This document shows, piece after piece, positions 44,639 to 54,939 of a stretch of DNA of 64,000 nt; within the stretch, counting starts at the first letter, position 1; every line of letters starts with the position of its first letter. The notes beneath the pieces were generated by a model. The model was not told the origin of the DNA. It did no database searches and worked only from the letters and a program-made list of their open reading frames with translations. The position numbers were made by a program, and so were the translations under genes. Source of the stretch: Streptomyces sp. R44 (GTDB lineage Bacteria; Actinomycetota; Actinomycetes; Streptomycetales; Streptomycetaceae); NCBI RefSeq assembly GCF_041053105.1, contig NZ_CP163444.1:8216501-8280500 (forward strand), written 5' to 3'.

Positions 44639-45728
44639 CACCGTCAGCACCACCCCGGCGGCCGACGCCGCGCCGCCGGCACCCGACATGCTCGCCTGGA
44701 CCTGTCCGACGCCCCTGCGCGACCGACCGCGCATCGTCATGGGCCACGGCGGCGGCGGAGCGCTGTCCGCCGAGCTGATCGAGGGCGTCTTCGCCCCCGC
44801 CTACGGCGGACCGGCCCTCGCCCACACCACGGACGCGGCCGAGATCCGGATCGGCGGCGCCCGCCTGGCGTTCTCCACGGACTCCTTCGTGGTGCGCCCC
44901 CTGTTCTTCCCCGGCGGCAGCATCGGCGACCTCGCCGTCAACGGCACCGTGAACGACCTCGCCATGAGCGGTGCCCGGGCGAGCCACCTCTCCTGCGGGT
45001 TCATCCTGGAGGAAGGCGTCGAGACCGACGTGGTTGCCCGCGTCGCGCAAGCCCTCGGTGCGGCGGCGCGCGTGGCCGGCGTCCAGGTCGTCACCGGTGA
45101 CACCAAGGTCGTGGAGGCCGGCCACGGCGACGGCATCTACATCAACACCTCGGGAGTCGGGCTGATCCCCGACGGAGTCGACCTGCGCCCGCAACGGGTG
45201 GTGCCCGGAGACGTGGTGATCGTGAGCGGCCCGATCGGCATGCACGGCGTGGCGATCATGAGCGTGCGGGAGGGCCTCGAATTCGGTGTCGAGATCACCA
45301 GCGACTGCGCACCGCTCGGCGGCCTCGTCGAGGCGATGCTCGCCGTCACGCGGGACCTGCACGTGCTGCGCGACCCCACGCGCGGGGGCCTGGCCGCCTC
45401 GCTGAACGAGATCGCGGCGGCGTCGGGCACGGGCGTCGTCATCCAGGAGCGCGCCGTCCCGGTCCCCGAAGCGGTCGGCAACGCCTGCGCGGTGCTCGGC
45501 CTCGACCCCATGTACGTGGCGAACGAGGGCAAGCTCGTCGCCTTCGTCCCGCGTGAGCACGCCGACGCCGTACTGGCCGCGATGCGCGCCCACCCCCTGG
45601 GCGCCGGAGCGGCGGTGATCGGCGAGGCGGTCGAGACCCACCCGGGCATGGTGGTGGCGCGTACCGGACTCGGCGGCACCCGCGTCGTGGACATGCCACT
45701 CGGAGAGCAGTTGCCGCGGATCTGCTGA
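44631..45728 (+). CDS. hypE: HypE, thiocyanate-forming dehydratase
   Basis: 365 aa from TTG 44631, which overlaps hypD by 8 nt. It has a PurM-like ATPase fold with [63 protein letters not shown] and [16 protein letters not shown]. It ends PRIC with the C-terminal Cys that carries the carbamoyl/thiocyanate group. It is last in the operon; its stop lies 2 nt from the end of a convergent small gene, with no clear hairpin. Confidence 0.95.
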   Translation: MPDTVSTTPAADAAPPAPDMLAWTCPTPLRDRPRIVMGHGGGGALSAELIEGVFAPAYGGPALAHTTDAAEIRIGGARLAFSTDSFVVRPLFFPGGSIGDLAVNGTVNDLAMSGARASHLSCGFILEEGVETDVVARVAQALGAAARVAGVQVVTGDTKVVEAGHGDGIYINTSGVGLIPDGVDLRPQRVVPGDVVIVSGPIGMHGVAIMSVREGLEFGVEITSDCAPLGGLVEAMLAVTRDLHVLRDPTRGGLAASLNEIAAASGTGVVIQERAVPVPEAVGNACAVLGLDPMYVANEGKLVAFVPREHADAVLAAMRAHPLGAGAAVIGEAVETHPGMVVARTGLGGTRVVDMPLGEQLPRIC

Positions 45729-45730
45729 GC

Positions 45731-45961
45731 TCAGGCCCGGCGGCCGCGTCGCTCACGGGAGGTGTCGAGGGTCCACGTGTGGGTGCAGTTCGGGCACTGC
45801 AGGTGGACCCGGGGCCCCTTGTTCGCGATCAGGTAGCGCCAGTGGCTCCGGCAGTTCCGGCGGTCCAGGCAGGTCGCGCAGTCACGGGCGTCGTCGCAGC
45901 CGGGACACGCGACCCAGGCCCGGCGGGCCGGGTCGGCGTGGGGGTCAAGCGGAAGACGCAC
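45731..45961 (-). CDS. small zinc-ribbon protein
   Basis: 76 aa from GTG 45961, overlapping the upstream gene by 17 nt. It has four Cys pairs or singles (VACPGCDDARDCATCLDRRNC, then LQCPNCTHTW), enough for one or two zinc sites. The ending is basic (TSRERRGRRA). The ATG-started longer frame is implausible, so the GTG start is chosen. Possibly nucleic-acid binding; function unknown. It is convergent with hypE. Confidence 0.5.
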   Translation of the reverse strand: MRLPLDPHADPARRAWVACPGCDDARDCATCLDRRNCRSHWRYLIANKGPRVHLQCPNCTHTWTLDTSRERRGRRA

Positions 45962-46202
45962 GGCCCGGCACCTCCCCGGGCAGCACACCGGCCGCGACCA
46001 GCATCGCGTGCACCCTCTGCTGCTCCTCGTCCAAGCCCGAGTACAGCAGCGCGTGCGCCGCCTCCTCCTCGCGCAGGACGGCCACGGGGTCCCAGTCGGG
46101 CCCCAGGGCTGCCATGACCTCGGCACGCCGACGTGCCTCCTCGACGGTGAGGTCGATGCTGAAGCCGACGAGGTCGGAACGAGGACCGGGGTCGTGGTTC
46201 AT
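45945..46202 (-). CDS. small hypothetical protein paired with the zinc-ribbon gene
   Basis: 85 aa from ATG 46202. It is helical and acidic (SIDLTVEEARRRAEVMAALGPDWDPVAVLREEEAAHALLYSGL, given only in part as a guide to its composition) without Cys or membrane segments. It overlaps the zinc-ribbon gene, so the two are probably co-translated. Function unknown. Confidence 0.55.
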   Translation of the reverse strand: MNHDPGPRSDLVGFSIDLTVEEARRRAEVMAALGPDWDPVAVLREEEAAHALLYSGLDEEQQRVHAMLVAAGVLPGEVPGRASSA

Positions 46203-46347
46203 GGGGGTGCTTTCGGGATGAATCGAACAAGTACGCCACCACGTGTACCAGAACGCACGGCACGCACGGAAGGCCCCGACCTGCCTTCGAAAGTCCCTGT
46301 GGCGCACCTCATGCCGAACGGGCGGTGGGGTGGGGGAGAGGAGCCTC

Positions 46348-48081
46348 ATGTCGCAGCATGCCCGACCCGGCGGTTCGAGGTGGCACCGTCTGGTACCGGG
46401 AGCGCCCGGAATCGCCGTCCTCGCCCACTACCGGCGCTCCTGGCTGCGCGGCGACCTGCTGGCGGGCGTGACCGTCGTGGCGTACCTCGTGCCGCAGGTC
46501 ATGGCATACGCGACCGTGGCGGGGCTGCAGCCCATCGCCGGGCTGTGGGCGATCCTGCCCGCACTGGGGCTGTACGCAGTGCTCGGCTCGTCGCGGCTGC
46601 TGTCGGTCGGGCCGGAGTCGACGACCGCGCTGATGACCGCCACCGTCGTCGCGCCGCTCGCGGCCGGGGACCCCGGGCGATATGCCGTGTGGACGGCCGC
46701 GCTGGCGGTCGCGGTCGGGCTGCTGTGCCTGGTGGCGTGGGCGGCCAGGCTCGGCTTCGTCGCCGATCTCCTCTCGCGGCCGGTCCTGGTCGGCTATCTG
46801 GCGGGTGTGGCGCTGATCATGATCGTGGATCAGCTGCCGAAGATGACGGGCGTGAGCACCACCGGATCAGGCTTCTTTCCGAAGCTGGTGTCCTTCGCGC
46901 AGAGCCTGCCCGAGGCCCAGCCCGCCACCGTCGCCGTCGCTGCCGGCGCCCTCTTCCTCCTCTTCGTCCTTCCCCTCGTCCTGCGTGCGGTGCCCGGGCC
47001 GCTGGTGGTGGTCGGGCTCGGAACCGCGGCAGTGGCGGCCCTCGGCCTGGACGAGCACGGCGTCGCCGTGATCGGGGCGGTGCCGGCAGGGCTGCCCCAT
47101 CCGGCGCTGCCGGACATCGACGAGCTGTCCCGGCTGGTGGTTCCGGCGCTCGGCATCCTCCTGGTGGGCTACACGGATGTGATCCTCACCGCGCGTGCCT
47201 TCGCCACCGGCGACGAGGCGGGACGCCTGGACGCCAATCAGGAGCTGCTGGCCCTGGGCGCCGCGAACCTCGGCGCGGGCGTCCTGAGCGGGTTCCCGGT
47301 GAGCAGCAGCGCCAGCCGTACCGCGCTGGCGGCCTCCACCGGCGCGCGAAGCCAGGTGTACTCGCTGACCGCAGGCGCGGCCGTTCTCGCCGTACTGCTG
47401 TTCCTCAGCCCGCTGCTGAGTCTCACCCCGGTCGCCGTGCTGGGCGCCCTCGTCATCTACGCCGCCGTCAAGATGATCGACGTGGCGGGCTTCCGACGGC
47501 TGGCCTCCTTCCGCCGCAGGGAACTCCTGCTGGCCGTCGGCTGCCTGTGCGGCGTGCTGTCCCTGGACATTCTGTACGGGGTGCTGGTGGCCGTCGGTCT
47601 GTCGGTGGCCGAGCTCCTGACGCGGGTCGCGCGCCCGCACGATGCCGTCCAGGGGCTGGTGCCCGGCGTGGCCGGCATGCACGACGTCGACGACTATCCG
47701 GAGGCCCGTACGATTCCCGGGCTGCTCGTCTATCGCTACGACTCGCCGCTGTTCTTCGCCAACGCGGAGAACTTCCGGCGCCGTGCACTCGCCGCCGTCG
47801 CGGAGCAGCCCGGTCCCGTCCACTGGTTCGTGCTCAATACCGAGGCCAATGTGGAAGTGGACATCACCGCGCTGGACTCCGTCGACGAACTGCGTCGCGA
47901 ACTGTCCGGGCGCGGCATCGTGTTCGCGCTGGCGCGTGTGAAGCAGGACCTGCTCGACGATCTCGACGCCTACGGACTGGCCGAGTCGGTCGGTGCCGAT
48001 CTGATCTTCCCCACACTGCCCACGGCGGTGGCTGCGTACCGGGACTGGCGCCGCGCTCGGGATGAGGGTTCTCCTGAGTAG
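46348..48081 (+). CDS. SulP family anion transporter with STAS domain
   Basis: 577 aa from ATG 46348 behind GGGAGAGGAG. It has about 12-14 helices with GVTVVAYLVPQVMAYATVAGLQPIAGLW (~35-62) as family signature, GFPVSSSASRTALAASTGARSQ in the core, and a C-terminal cytosolic STAS domain (~455-565, with FANAENFRRRALAAV and LDSVDELRREL). By family it takes up sulfate, bicarbonate or other anions. The substrate is not clear. It stands just downstream of the hydrogenase region but is not part of that operon. Confidence 0.9.
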   Translation: MSQHARPGGSRWHRLVPGAPGIAVLAHYRRSWLRGDLLAGVTVVAYLVPQVMAYATVAGLQPIAGLWAILPALGLYAVLGSSRLLSVGPESTTALMTATVVAPLAAGDPGRYAVWTAALAVAVGLLCLVAWAARLGFVADLLSRPVLVGYLAGVALIMIVDQLPKMTGVSTTGSGFFPKLVSFAQSLPEAQPATVAVAAGALFLLFVLPLVLRAVPGPLVVVGLGTAAVAALGLDEHGVAVIGAVPAGLPHPALPDIDELSRLVVPALGILLVGYTDVILTARAFATGDEAGRLDANQELLALGAANLGAGVLSGFPVSSSASRTALAASTGARSQVYSLTAGAAVLAVLLFLSPLLSLTPVAVLGALVIYAAVKMIDVAGFRRLASFRRRELLLAVGCLCGVLSLDILYGVLVAVGLSVAELLTRVARPHDAVQGLVPGVAGMHDVDDYPEARTIPGLLVYRYDSPLFFANAENFRRRALAAVAEQPGPVHWFVLNTEANVEVDITALDSVDELRRELSGRGIVFALARVKQDLLDDLDAYGLAESVGADLIFPTLPTAVAAYRDWRRARDEGSPE

Positions 48082-48094
48082 GAATCACCACCGT

Positions 48095-48703
48095 TCAGCC
48101 GGTCACTGCGGACTGCAGTGAGGCGGGCGGGGTTTTCCACCACCTGGCGGCCTGCTCGATCTTCGCACGGTGGGCCGCACGGGCTTCCTCGTCGATCTGC
48201 CTCTCGTGTTCGGCGCGCAACCCGGTGCGGCCGTCGACGCCCTCGCGCAGGATGTCGGCGTGTCCGGCATGCCGGACGGTCTCGCCGAGGACATGGGTCA
48301 GGACGGCGAACAGGTTCGTGTCGGGGGAGGGCTCCGGCCACCACGGCACGTGGCCGGGGGCGTCGAGGGGAAGTGCGTCGATCGTCGCGTCCGAGTGCTC
48401 CCACGTGCGCCGGTAGAACCCGATGATCTGTTCGCGGGTCTCGTCCTCGGCCGCCCACTGGTCGCTACCGTCGGAGTCCTGCCACCGGCACAGCGGTTCC
48501 GGGGAAGGGCGGCCGAAAACCTCGCCGAAGTACCTGGCCTCGACGGTGGCCACGTGTTTGACCAGGCCGAGGAGGTTGGTCCCGGTCGCCGTCAGAGGCC
48601 GGCGGACGTCATATTCGGACAAGCCGTCGAGCTTCCACAGCAGCGCCTCGCGGTCCCGCCGCAGTCTCCCGTGCAGATTGTCCTTCGCGAATTCATCGAT
48701 CAT
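48095..48703 (-). CDS. DinB-like (DUF664) protein
   Basis: 202 aa from ATG 48703, with GGAAGG upstream; ATG 48721 is possible. It is a four-helix bundle with LVKHVATVEARYFGEVFG (first His), a middle part GHVPWWPEP and LTHVLGETVRHAGHADILRE (HxxxH-type pair). These histidines usually bind a divalent metal in DinB/YfiT-type proteins, many of them thiol S-transferases. It is a likely mycothiol-dependent enzyme, by family only. Confidence 0.8.
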   Translation of the reverse strand: MIDEFAKDNLHGRLRRDREALLWKLDGLSEYDVRRPLTATGTNLLGLVKHVATVEARYFGEVFGRPSPEPLCRWQDSDGSDQWAAEDETREQIIGFYRRTWEHSDATIDALPLDAPGHVPWWPEPSPDTNLFAVLTHVLGETVRHAGHADILREGVDGRTGLRAEHERQIDEEARAAHRAKIEQAARWWKTPPASLQSAVTG

Positions 48704-48736
48704 GTGGCATGAACCTTCCATGGGTTGTTCGTGGTC

Positions 48737-50011
48737 TCAAGATCCCGTCGAGGAGTTCGGGACGGGGTCCGGGGAGATGGGCGGGCGCCAGGTGAGAATC
48801 CAGCCGGCGGTAAGCGCCGCCCCGCCGCCTGCCAGGGCGATTGCGCCGCCTGTTCCGATGCCTGCGGCCACCGGACCGAAGCAGGCCGGCCCGACGCCCT
48901 GAAGCGTCATGCCGCCGGAGCCGAGCAGGCCGAAGGCCTGGCCCCGGCCATCCTGCGGCAGGGCGTCCAGGAACGGCCGTTGCAGGCCGAGACCGTAGGC
49001 GAATCCGAAGCCGCAGAGCAACAGCAGACAGGACGACACGCCCACTCCGGGCTCGGCAGCGAAGCCGAGCAGCGGCAGTCCCATCAGCGCGACCAACGGG
49101 ACCACCAGTCGCTCCCGGGTGGACGGCCGTAGCAGTCGACCCACCATCAGGTCACCGACAAGCATGCCGAGCGGCAGACAGCCCATCAGCACCGCGTACC
49201 AGCCGGGCGCGAAGTGGCGTCCTCCCGCGTAGGCGACGATCAGGCCTTCCGCGCCCGCTACGAACGCGGGCGGTAGCCACTGGGCCAGCATCAGTCGTCG
49301 CACCGCGTGTCCGCGCAGCAGGAGGCCGGCACGGTGCAGGCTCGCCCGGACGGCCCCGCCATCGCCCCGAGCGCTGCCGGGTGTGCCGCTGGACTCTCCC
49401 CGTTGCAGCCGGGGCAGCCGGATGCGGACAGCGAGCGCGCAGCCGAGGTAGAGGGCGGCGCTCACCGCGAGCGCCCGGCGCGGGCCGAGTACCGCGACGG
49501 TCGCACCTCCCAGTGCCAGGCCGAACAACTGGGCGCCGGAGCCGGCGATGTTGTTCAATGAACGGCCCAGTACGTAGGCGTCGCCCTCCAGCGACTGCGC
49601 GACCAGCCGGCTCGACGCGCCGCTGAACACCGGTGTGGCGAGGGCGACCAGCGCCACGACACCGAGGCTTGCCGCGATCGGCATCCGCACCAGGGCGAGC
49701 AGCAGGGCGGCGGCGCACTCCAGGGCGTAACCGCCGGCGATGAGCGCGCGGGGCGGCAGTCGGTCGGCCAGCGAGCCCAGCAGCAGCGAGCCGAACAACT
49801 GCGGGAGAAAGCCGATGCCGAAGGCCAGTGCGCTCAACAGCGCGGAGCCGGTGGCCGCGAAGACCAGCACCGAGAACGTGGTGATCCGCAGCGCGTCCGC
49901 GGTGATCGCGACGGTGCGGGTCGAGAAGAGCAGCCGGAATCGCGGCTCGGCCAGCACCTCCCGGTAGGTGACACGCGGGTTGACCTGCGCGGGTTCGGCG
50001 GTTGGGGTCAT
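48737..50011 (-). CDS. MFS efflux transporter, divergent from an ArsR-type regulator
   Basis: 424 aa from ATG 50011. Twelve helices, with the loop 2-3 motif LLLGSLADRLPPRALIAGG (~80-98) and a less regular C-terminal half. It looks like the proton-driven drug exporters of the MFS DHA3 (MefA-like) type. The upstream region shared with the regulator at 50101 contains a palindrome. The pair probably acts as an inducible efflux system. Confidence 0.8.
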   Translation of the reverse strand: MTPTAEPAQVNPRVTYREVLAEPRFRLLFSTRTVAITADALRITTFSVLVFAATGSALLSALAFGIGFLPQLFGSLLLGSLADRLPPRALIAGGYALECAAALLLALVRMPIAASLGVVALVALATPVFSGASSRLVAQSLEGDAYVLGRSLNNIAGSGAQLFGLALGGATVAVLGPRRALAVSAALYLGCALAVRIRLPRLQRGESSGTPGSARGDGGAVRASLHRAGLLLRGHAVRRLMLAQWLPPAFVAGAEGLIVAYAGGRHFAPGWYAVLMGCLPLGMLVGDLMVGRLLRPSTRERLVVPLVALMGLPLLGFAAEPGVGVSSCLLLLCGFGFAYGLGLQRPFLDALPQDGRGQAFGLLGSGGMTLQGVGPACFGPVAAGIGTGGAIALAGGGAALTAGWILTWRPPISPDPVPNSSTGS

Positions 50012-50051
50012 GACGCCCAGCCTCGCCGTGTGTCCGCACCACTCACCAATG

Positions 50052-50069
50052 ATTCGTCGCTGGACGAAT
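50052..50069. promoter_or_regulatory. ArsR-type operator palindrome between MFS and regulator genes
   Basis: ATTCGTC (50052-50058), 4-nt spacer, GACGAAT (50063-50069): a perfect 7-bp inverted repeat. It lies 31 nt before the regulator start and 40 nt before the MFS start on the other strand, a typical position for autoregulation. Confidence 0.65.
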
Positions 50070-50100
50070 GTGAACAGACGTCCCGCGATAACATCGCAGG

Positions 50101-51078
50101 GTGCTCCGCTTCGAAGTCTCCGTCGAGGACCTGCTGCGCAGCCGCTTCGCGCTGTCACCCGCGCTGGACCTCTGCCTGCTGCTGCGCTCGCTCGTCGGCC
50201 AAGGCCCTCCGATGCCGCGAGCCTGGGCCGCTCGGCTTCTGCCGGCCTTCGAACGGCTGCGCCGCGAGACCGAACTGGACGCCGCCCTCGCTCTGCAGGC
50301 CCCGCAAGGCGGACCGAACTTCGTCGCCCCGCCCCCGCGCGGCCTCAACCAGACCTGGGCAGACGACCTGGCCGTGATCCGGGCCACACCGCTGGAAGCG
50401 GCCCGCCGTGAATTCGCCACCACCGCGACCGGCCCGTCCGCCCGTGATCCCCGCGTACGCGCGGTGCTGGACTCGACGGACGCCGTCTCCAGGATCGCCG
50501 AGGCGATGGACCAGGCGTGGCACGAGCTGCTCGCCGCGGACTGGCCGCAACTGCGCGCGATCTGTGAGCGCGACGTCGTGCACCGGGTGGGTGTGATCGG
50601 CGAACACGGATGGGCCACGACCATCGAGAGCCTGCACCCGGGCATCGCCTGGCGCGCGGGCGGTATAGAGATCGACTTCTTCCGAGGCGGAACAGTCCGC
50701 CTCGCCGGTGACGGGCTCCTGCTGATCCCTTCGGTCCTCGTCGGGCACATAGCCGCCCACATGGATGACCCCTGGCCCAGGACCTTGGTCTATCGTGCCC
50801 GCGGCACCGCCGCCCTGTGGGGAGAACAGGAGACCGTCCCCCAACCCGACGCGCTGACCGCCCTGGTCGGCCGGGCCCGAGCCCGGCTGCTGTGGGCACT
50901 GGACGCCCCGGCCAGTACCAGCCACCTCGCCCGAAGCCTCGCCATGGCACCCGGCGCGGTAGGAGACCACCTCGCCATCCTGCGGGGCGCGGGGCTGCTC
51001 GTCCGCGCCCGGTCCGGACGGTCGGTGCTCTACCGGCGCACCCCGCTCGCCGAGGCACTGATCGCCGGTTCGGGCTGA
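50101..51078 (+). CDS. ArsR family transcriptional regulator with large N-terminal domain
   Basis: 325 aa from GTG 50101. The ~240-residue N-terminal domain (DLCLLLRSLVGQGPPMPRAW, LIPSVLVGHIAAHMDD) resembles the DUF5937-type sensor of Streptomyces ArsR proteins. The winged helix at the C terminus (~250-320) has ARLLWALDAPASTSHLARSL, MAPGAVGDHLAILRGAGLLVRARSGRSVLYRRT. It probably represses itself and the divergent MFS gene through the palindrome at 50052. The effector is unknown. Confidence 0.85.
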   Translation: MLRFEVSVEDLLRSRFALSPALDLCLLLRSLVGQGPPMPRAWAARLLPAFERLRRETELDAALALQAPQGGPNFVAPPPRGLNQTWADDLAVIRATPLEAARREFATTATGPSARDPRVRAVLDSTDAVSRIAEAMDQAWHELLAADWPQLRAICERDVVHRVGVIGEHGWATTIESLHPGIAWRAGGIEIDFFRGGTVRLAGDGLLLIPSVLVGHIAAHMDDPWPRTLVYRARGTAALWGEQETVPQPDALTALVGRARARLLWALDAPASTSHLARSLAMAPGAVGDHLAILRGAGLLVRARSGRSVLYRRTPLAEALIAGSG

Positions 51079-51119
51079 GGGCTCAGGTCAGCACCGCTGC
51101 TTGAGGCGAGAGGTGCCCG

Positions 51120-54056
51120 TCATTCGGTGACGCGGACCGCGAGCGCGGGGCGGATGGCGGCGGCGCGGCGCGCCGGTCCGATCGTGGCCAGGAGCGAGGC
51201 GACGAAGGTGGCCGCGGCGAGGCCGAGGATGCTGGTCCATTCGACCGGGAATCCTCCTTCCAGGCCTTCGAACGCGGCGCTGTTGCTGTACATGAGCCAG
51301 GTGGTGAGCACGCCGAGGAGGGATCCGAGGACGATTCCCTCCAGGGCGATGAAGGTGCTCTCCCACAGGAAGGACCGCTGTACGGTCCGTGCGCGGAAGC
51401 CGAGGGCCCGCAGGATGCCGATGGTGCGGCGGCGTTCGCGTACGGCCCGGACCATGACGACGCCGAGGCCGGTGATGCCCACGCCGAGGCCCAGGGCGAG
51501 GAAGCCCTGCATGAGGCGGAAGAATGCGGTGCTGGAGTCGAACTGGCGGCGGATGTCCGACTCGATGGGCGTGGCTACCAGGCTGGCCTTGAGCTGCTCG
51601 CCCTGCAGGCGGGTCGCCAGGGCGTCGGGGGAGGTTCCGGCGGTGGTGCGCACCAGTGCGGAGGCGTTCTGCGCCTGGGTGCCGAAGAGCTCGCGCGTCG
51701 CCTGTTCTCCCATCACCACGGGGTAGGTGGTGGAACTGGCCCCGGTGCCCGGGTAGAAGACCATCCCGTTGCTGAGCACGCCGGCGAGGATCTTCTGCTC
51801 GCTGCGGCCCGTCCGGGGATCCGTCACGGTGAGGGTGTCGCCGGGGTCGTAGTAGTCGCCGGCGGGGCCACCGGTGCTGCCGAAGAAGCCGTCGAGCACG
51901 ACGTAGCGGGGGTCGGAGGCGAGGGCGTGCCAGACCGCGGCGTCGTTCGTCAGGCCGGGCAGCCGCTCCCGGAACGTGATGCCGCTGATCGCCCCGTCGG
52001 GCACTCCGACGACGGCCGTGTCCAGCGGCTGGGGGCTGCGGTGTCCCGGATCGGTGGCCCGCGCCGCGGCGTTGAGCAGCGGGGTGACGGCGGCGACGTC
52101 GGCTGCCGAAGGGCCGCGCGTGAGATCGGCGACGAGTCGGTCGCCGGCGACCTGCGGGTTGTAGTCCAGTCGCAGGGAGTAACCGGCGGTGGCGTCGGCG
52201 ACGACTCCGTCGACGCCCGCGCGGAGGATGCCCGAGATCTCCGTCAGGAGGACGAGGACGAACACGATCAGGGTGTACATCACCAGCGTCGCGCCGGTCC
52301 TGAATCGTTTGGCCAAGGGGTACGCGACCGCGAGGCGTGCCGCCAGACCACCCTCCGTCGGGCGCTGGAGGAGTCGCCGTACGGGGCGCAGCAGCGTCTT
52401 CTGGTTGTCGCTGACGAGCACCACGGCGGAGAAGGCGGCCAGGGCGCCCTGGATGACGTACACGGACATCGAGGGTGCGTCGAAGATCCGGGGGCGTATG
52501 ACGGGTGCCAGGAGCGTCCAGGCCAGAACGGCTCCCGCGACCAGGGTCGTGACCGTGTGGCGGGGGAGCACGCGCAGCAGTGCCGGAGCGGCGAAGGCGA
52601 GGGCGAGCGCCGGCATGAGGTACGTGGCGTCGGGCTGGCTGCGCGACACGGCAGGCACGGCCACGAACGCGCACAGGACGGCGAGGGTGGTGGAGGCCAC
52701 GAGCAGACGGCGGCGCGGCCGCTGTCCGGGCGTCGTCGGGAGGTCGCGGATGGCTGCGATGATGTTGAACCTGCTGATGCGCACGCTGGTCGCCAGGATC
52801 GCGGCGAAGGCGATGAGCAGGCCCATGGCCAGTCCGTTGAGGACGCTGGTGGGGGTGACGTCGAACGCGATGCGGAGGCTGCTTCCGCCGACCGACCAGC
52901 CCTGGAAGATCTGCGCGGCCACCACGGCGACGCCCCAGCCGACGGCGACCCCGATGGCCACGCCCGGCAAGGCGGACAGCAGCGCGTAGGTGGCCCCTTC
53001 GAGGGTGAAGGACCCGACGAGGCGCGAGCGCTTCATCCCGACGGCCCGCACCATGCCCATCTGGGACTTCCGCTCCTCGCCGAGCATCACGAAGATGTTC
53101 ACCAGGAGCAGGGCGCCCGCGATGATGCTGAAGCTGCCGATCATGAGGAACAGCGCTCCGAGGGAGTCCCCGGCCTGCTTCGCGTCCCGCAGGACCGTGT
53201 GCTTCGGCGTCTCGATCGCCGACTGGTCGGCGAGCGGGCCCAGAGCCTGCCGGATGTCGGCGGTCACGCGGTCGGTGAGGGCTTCGCCGCTTTCGACGCC
53301 GCCTCGATTGGAGACAAAGGTGACCGCGCGCGGCTCCGCACCGGCGACGTGGGCGGCGGAGTCCAGGGCCTCCGGTGGCAGGAAGACGTCGCGGTTCAGC
53401 CTGCCGCCGAGGCCCACACCGGCCAGACCCCGCTCCGGCACCACACGTTCGACCCGGTACGTCTGCGGCGTCCCGAACAGATACACCGAGATCGGGTCGC
53501 CGGTGCCGATGTTCAGGGACCGGGCCAGCGGCTCGTTGACCACGACCTGGCCGGGCTTCGGGTCCGGTCCGCCCAGACCGGAGTCACCGGCCCGGGAGCC
53601 GAAGCGCGACGCCTCGTCGAAGTTCATCTGCCAGGCCAGGACGCGCGGTTCGGCGACCGTGCGGTCGTCGGCCGTGCTGACGGCCGATGCCTGGGTCGCC
53701 CGGGCGTTCAGGACTCCGTCGACGTCGGGATCGTCTGCCAGGCCGGCCAGCCGTTCGGTGACGGCGCGGCCGGTCGGCCCCGGGGGCGCGACGACGCGCT
53801 CGTCCACCGGTCCCAGGGTGCGGTACGCCTCCTGCCGTACGGAGAAGTTCAGGGTGTCGCCGACGACCAGGGCCCCGATGACGATGGCCGTTCCGAGCAT
53901 CGATCCGCCGATCACCAGCGCCGCCTCGGTGCGCCGACGGGCGACCTGCCGGAAGGCCAGGCGCCGTGACACCGGCTGCCGGAGGGCGACCAGCAGCAGG
54001 GCCGCGAGGGAGAGCGCGAGGGCGGCGAGCAGCGGGACGAGGAGGTTCGGGTACAT
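51120..54056 (-). CDS. FtsX-type ABC transporter permease, duplicated
   Basis: 978 aa from ATG 54056. There are two FtsX modules. A helix at the N terminus is followed by a ~250-residue extracytoplasmic MacB-like domain, three helices (~270-420: [38 protein letters not shown]), a middle helix bundle (~440-620), a second extracytoplasmic domain, and three final helices (~860-975: [19 protein letters not shown]). Its start is 2 nt after the stop of the ATPase gene. By family it exports lipids, peptides or drugs or shapes the envelope. Confidence 0.9.
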   Translation of the reverse strand: MYPNLLVPLLAALALSLAALLLVALRQPVSRRLAFRQVARRRTEAALVIGGSMLGTAIVIGALVVGDTLNFSVRQEAYRTLGPVDERVVAPPGPTGRAVTERLAGLADDPDVDGVLNARATQASAVSTADDRTVAEPRVLAWQMNFDEASRFGSRAGDSGLGGPDPKPGQVVVNEPLARSLNIGTGDPISVYLFGTPQTYRVERVVPERGLAGVGLGGRLNRDVFLPPEALDSAAHVAGAEPRAVTFVSNRGGVESGEALTDRVTADIRQALGPLADQSAIETPKHTVLRDAKQAGDSLGALFLMIGSFSIIAGALLLVNIFVMLGEERKSQMGMVRAVGMKRSRLVGSFTLEGATYALLSALPGVAIGVAVGWGVAVVAAQIFQGWSVGGSSLRIAFDVTPTSVLNGLAMGLLIAFAAILATSVRISRFNIIAAIRDLPTTPGQRPRRRLLVASTTLAVLCAFVAVPAVSRSQPDATYLMPALALAFAAPALLRVLPRHTVTTLVAGAVLAWTLLAPVIRPRIFDAPSMSVYVIQGALAAFSAVVLVSDNQKTLLRPVRRLLQRPTEGGLAARLAVAYPLAKRFRTGATLVMYTLIVFVLVLLTEISGILRAGVDGVVADATAGYSLRLDYNPQVAGDRLVADLTRGPSAADVAAVTPLLNAAARATDPGHRSPQPLDTAVVGVPDGAISGITFRERLPGLTNDAAVWHALASDPRYVVLDGFFGSTGGPAGDYYDPGDTLTVTDPRTGRSEQKILAGVLSNGMVFYPGTGASSTTYPVVMGEQATRELFGTQAQNASALVRTTAGTSPDALATRLQGEQLKASLVATPIESDIRRQFDSSTAFFRLMQGFLALGLGVGITGLGVVMVRAVRERRRTIGILRALGFRARTVQRSFLWESTFIALEGIVLGSLLGVLTTWLMYSNSAAFEGLEGGFPVEWTSILGLAAATFVASLLATIGPARRAAAIRPALAVRVTE

Positions 54057-54058
54057 GG

Positions 54059-54805
54059 TCAGCCCATCGGGAGGTCCCGGCTCACCACCGGGGCGGTGAC
54101 GGCTTGGCGGACGTCGTCGACCAGTCGCCCGTCGCGCATGCGGATCAGCCGGGGGACGCGTGCGCCGATGGCGCCGTCGTGGGTGACCAGGACGATCGTC
54201 TGGCCCTCGTCCCGGTTGAGCTCGCACAGCAGGTCCATGACCTGGTCGGCCATCGCGCTGTCGAGGTTGCCGGTGGGTTCGTCCGCCCACACGATCGCCG
54301 GGCGTCCGGCCAGGGCGCGGGCGATGGTCACCCGCTGCTGTTCGCCTCCGGACATCTCGCTCGGCCGGTGATCGACGCGGTGAGTGAGGCCCACCCGGTC
54401 GAGCATGGCCAGCGCCCTGCGACGTGCCTCACCGGCCCGGGTGCCCACGAGCAGCAGGGGCAGTTCGACGTTCTCCACCGCGGAGAAGACCGGGATGAGG
54501 TTGAACGCCTGGAAGACGAAGCCCATGGTGTGGGCCCGGTGCTCCGTACGCGCCGCGTCCGACATCGCGAACAGGTCGTGGCCGTCGACCTCGACCCGAC
54601 CGCCGTCGATGTCGTCCAGGCCCGACAGGCAGTTCAACAGGGTGGTCTTCCCGGAACCGGACGGTCCCATGACGCCCACCATCTCCCCGTGGCGCACGAG
54701 GAGATCCAGGTCGAGCAGGGCGCCGACCTCGACGGAGCCCGTGCGGTAGATCTTGCTCACGCCGGTGGCGACGAGGAGTGCCCGGTCGGTGTCCATGCCC
54801 TCCAT
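54059..54805 (-). CDS. ABC transporter ATP-binding protein (MacB/LolD type)
   Basis: 248 aa from ATG 54805, with GGAGG 5 nt upstream. Walker [12 protein letters not shown] (~45-55), Q-loop [20 protein letters not shown], signature MSGGEQQRV, Walker [13 protein letters not shown] and VTHD are present. The [15 protein letters not shown] segment is typical of partners of FtsX-type permeases. It energises the 978-aa permease. Confidence 0.9.
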   Translation of the reverse strand: MEGMDTDRALLVATGVSKIYRTGSVEVGALLDLDLLVRHGEMVGVMGPSGSGKTTLLNCLSGLDDIDGGRVEVDGHDLFAMSDAARTEHRAHTMGFVFQAFNLIPVFSAVENVELPLLLVGTRAGEARRRALAMLDRVGLTHRVDHRPSEMSGGEQQRVTIARALAGRPAIVWADEPTGNLDSAMADQVMDLLCELNRDEGQTIVLVTHDGAIGARVPRLIRMRDGRLVDDVRQAVTAPVVSRDLPMG

Positions 54806-54855
54806 ACCAACCTCCGGAAGGAACGGGAGGCTACGGCCACCCAGGCCCCGGCAAG

Positions 54856-54869
54856 GGGCCGAAGGACCC
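54856..54869 (+). promoter_or_regulatory. DosR/OsdR-like box 1 upstream of the USP gene
   Basis: GGGCCGAAGGACCC matches the reverse form of the mycobacterial DosR core (GGGNCNAAAGTCCC) with two mismatches. It lies 225 nt upstream of ATG 55095, inside the divergent gap with the ABC ATPase gene. Found by eye. Confidence 0.35.
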
Positions 54870-54925
54870 AAATCGCCGGGTCGCCGAACCTGCTGCGATC
54901 GTGTCGCCGCGGGCGGCAGCGGCAA

Positions 54926-54939
54926 GGGCCGAAAGGGGC
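54926..54939 (+). promoter_or_regulatory. DosR/OsdR-like box 2 upstream of the USP gene
   Basis: GGGCCGAAAGGGGC, 70 nt after box 1 and preceded by the same GGCAA. It keeps GGGNCNAAAG and differs at three of the last four bases. Paired boxes are usual for strong DosR targets. Confidence 0.3.
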
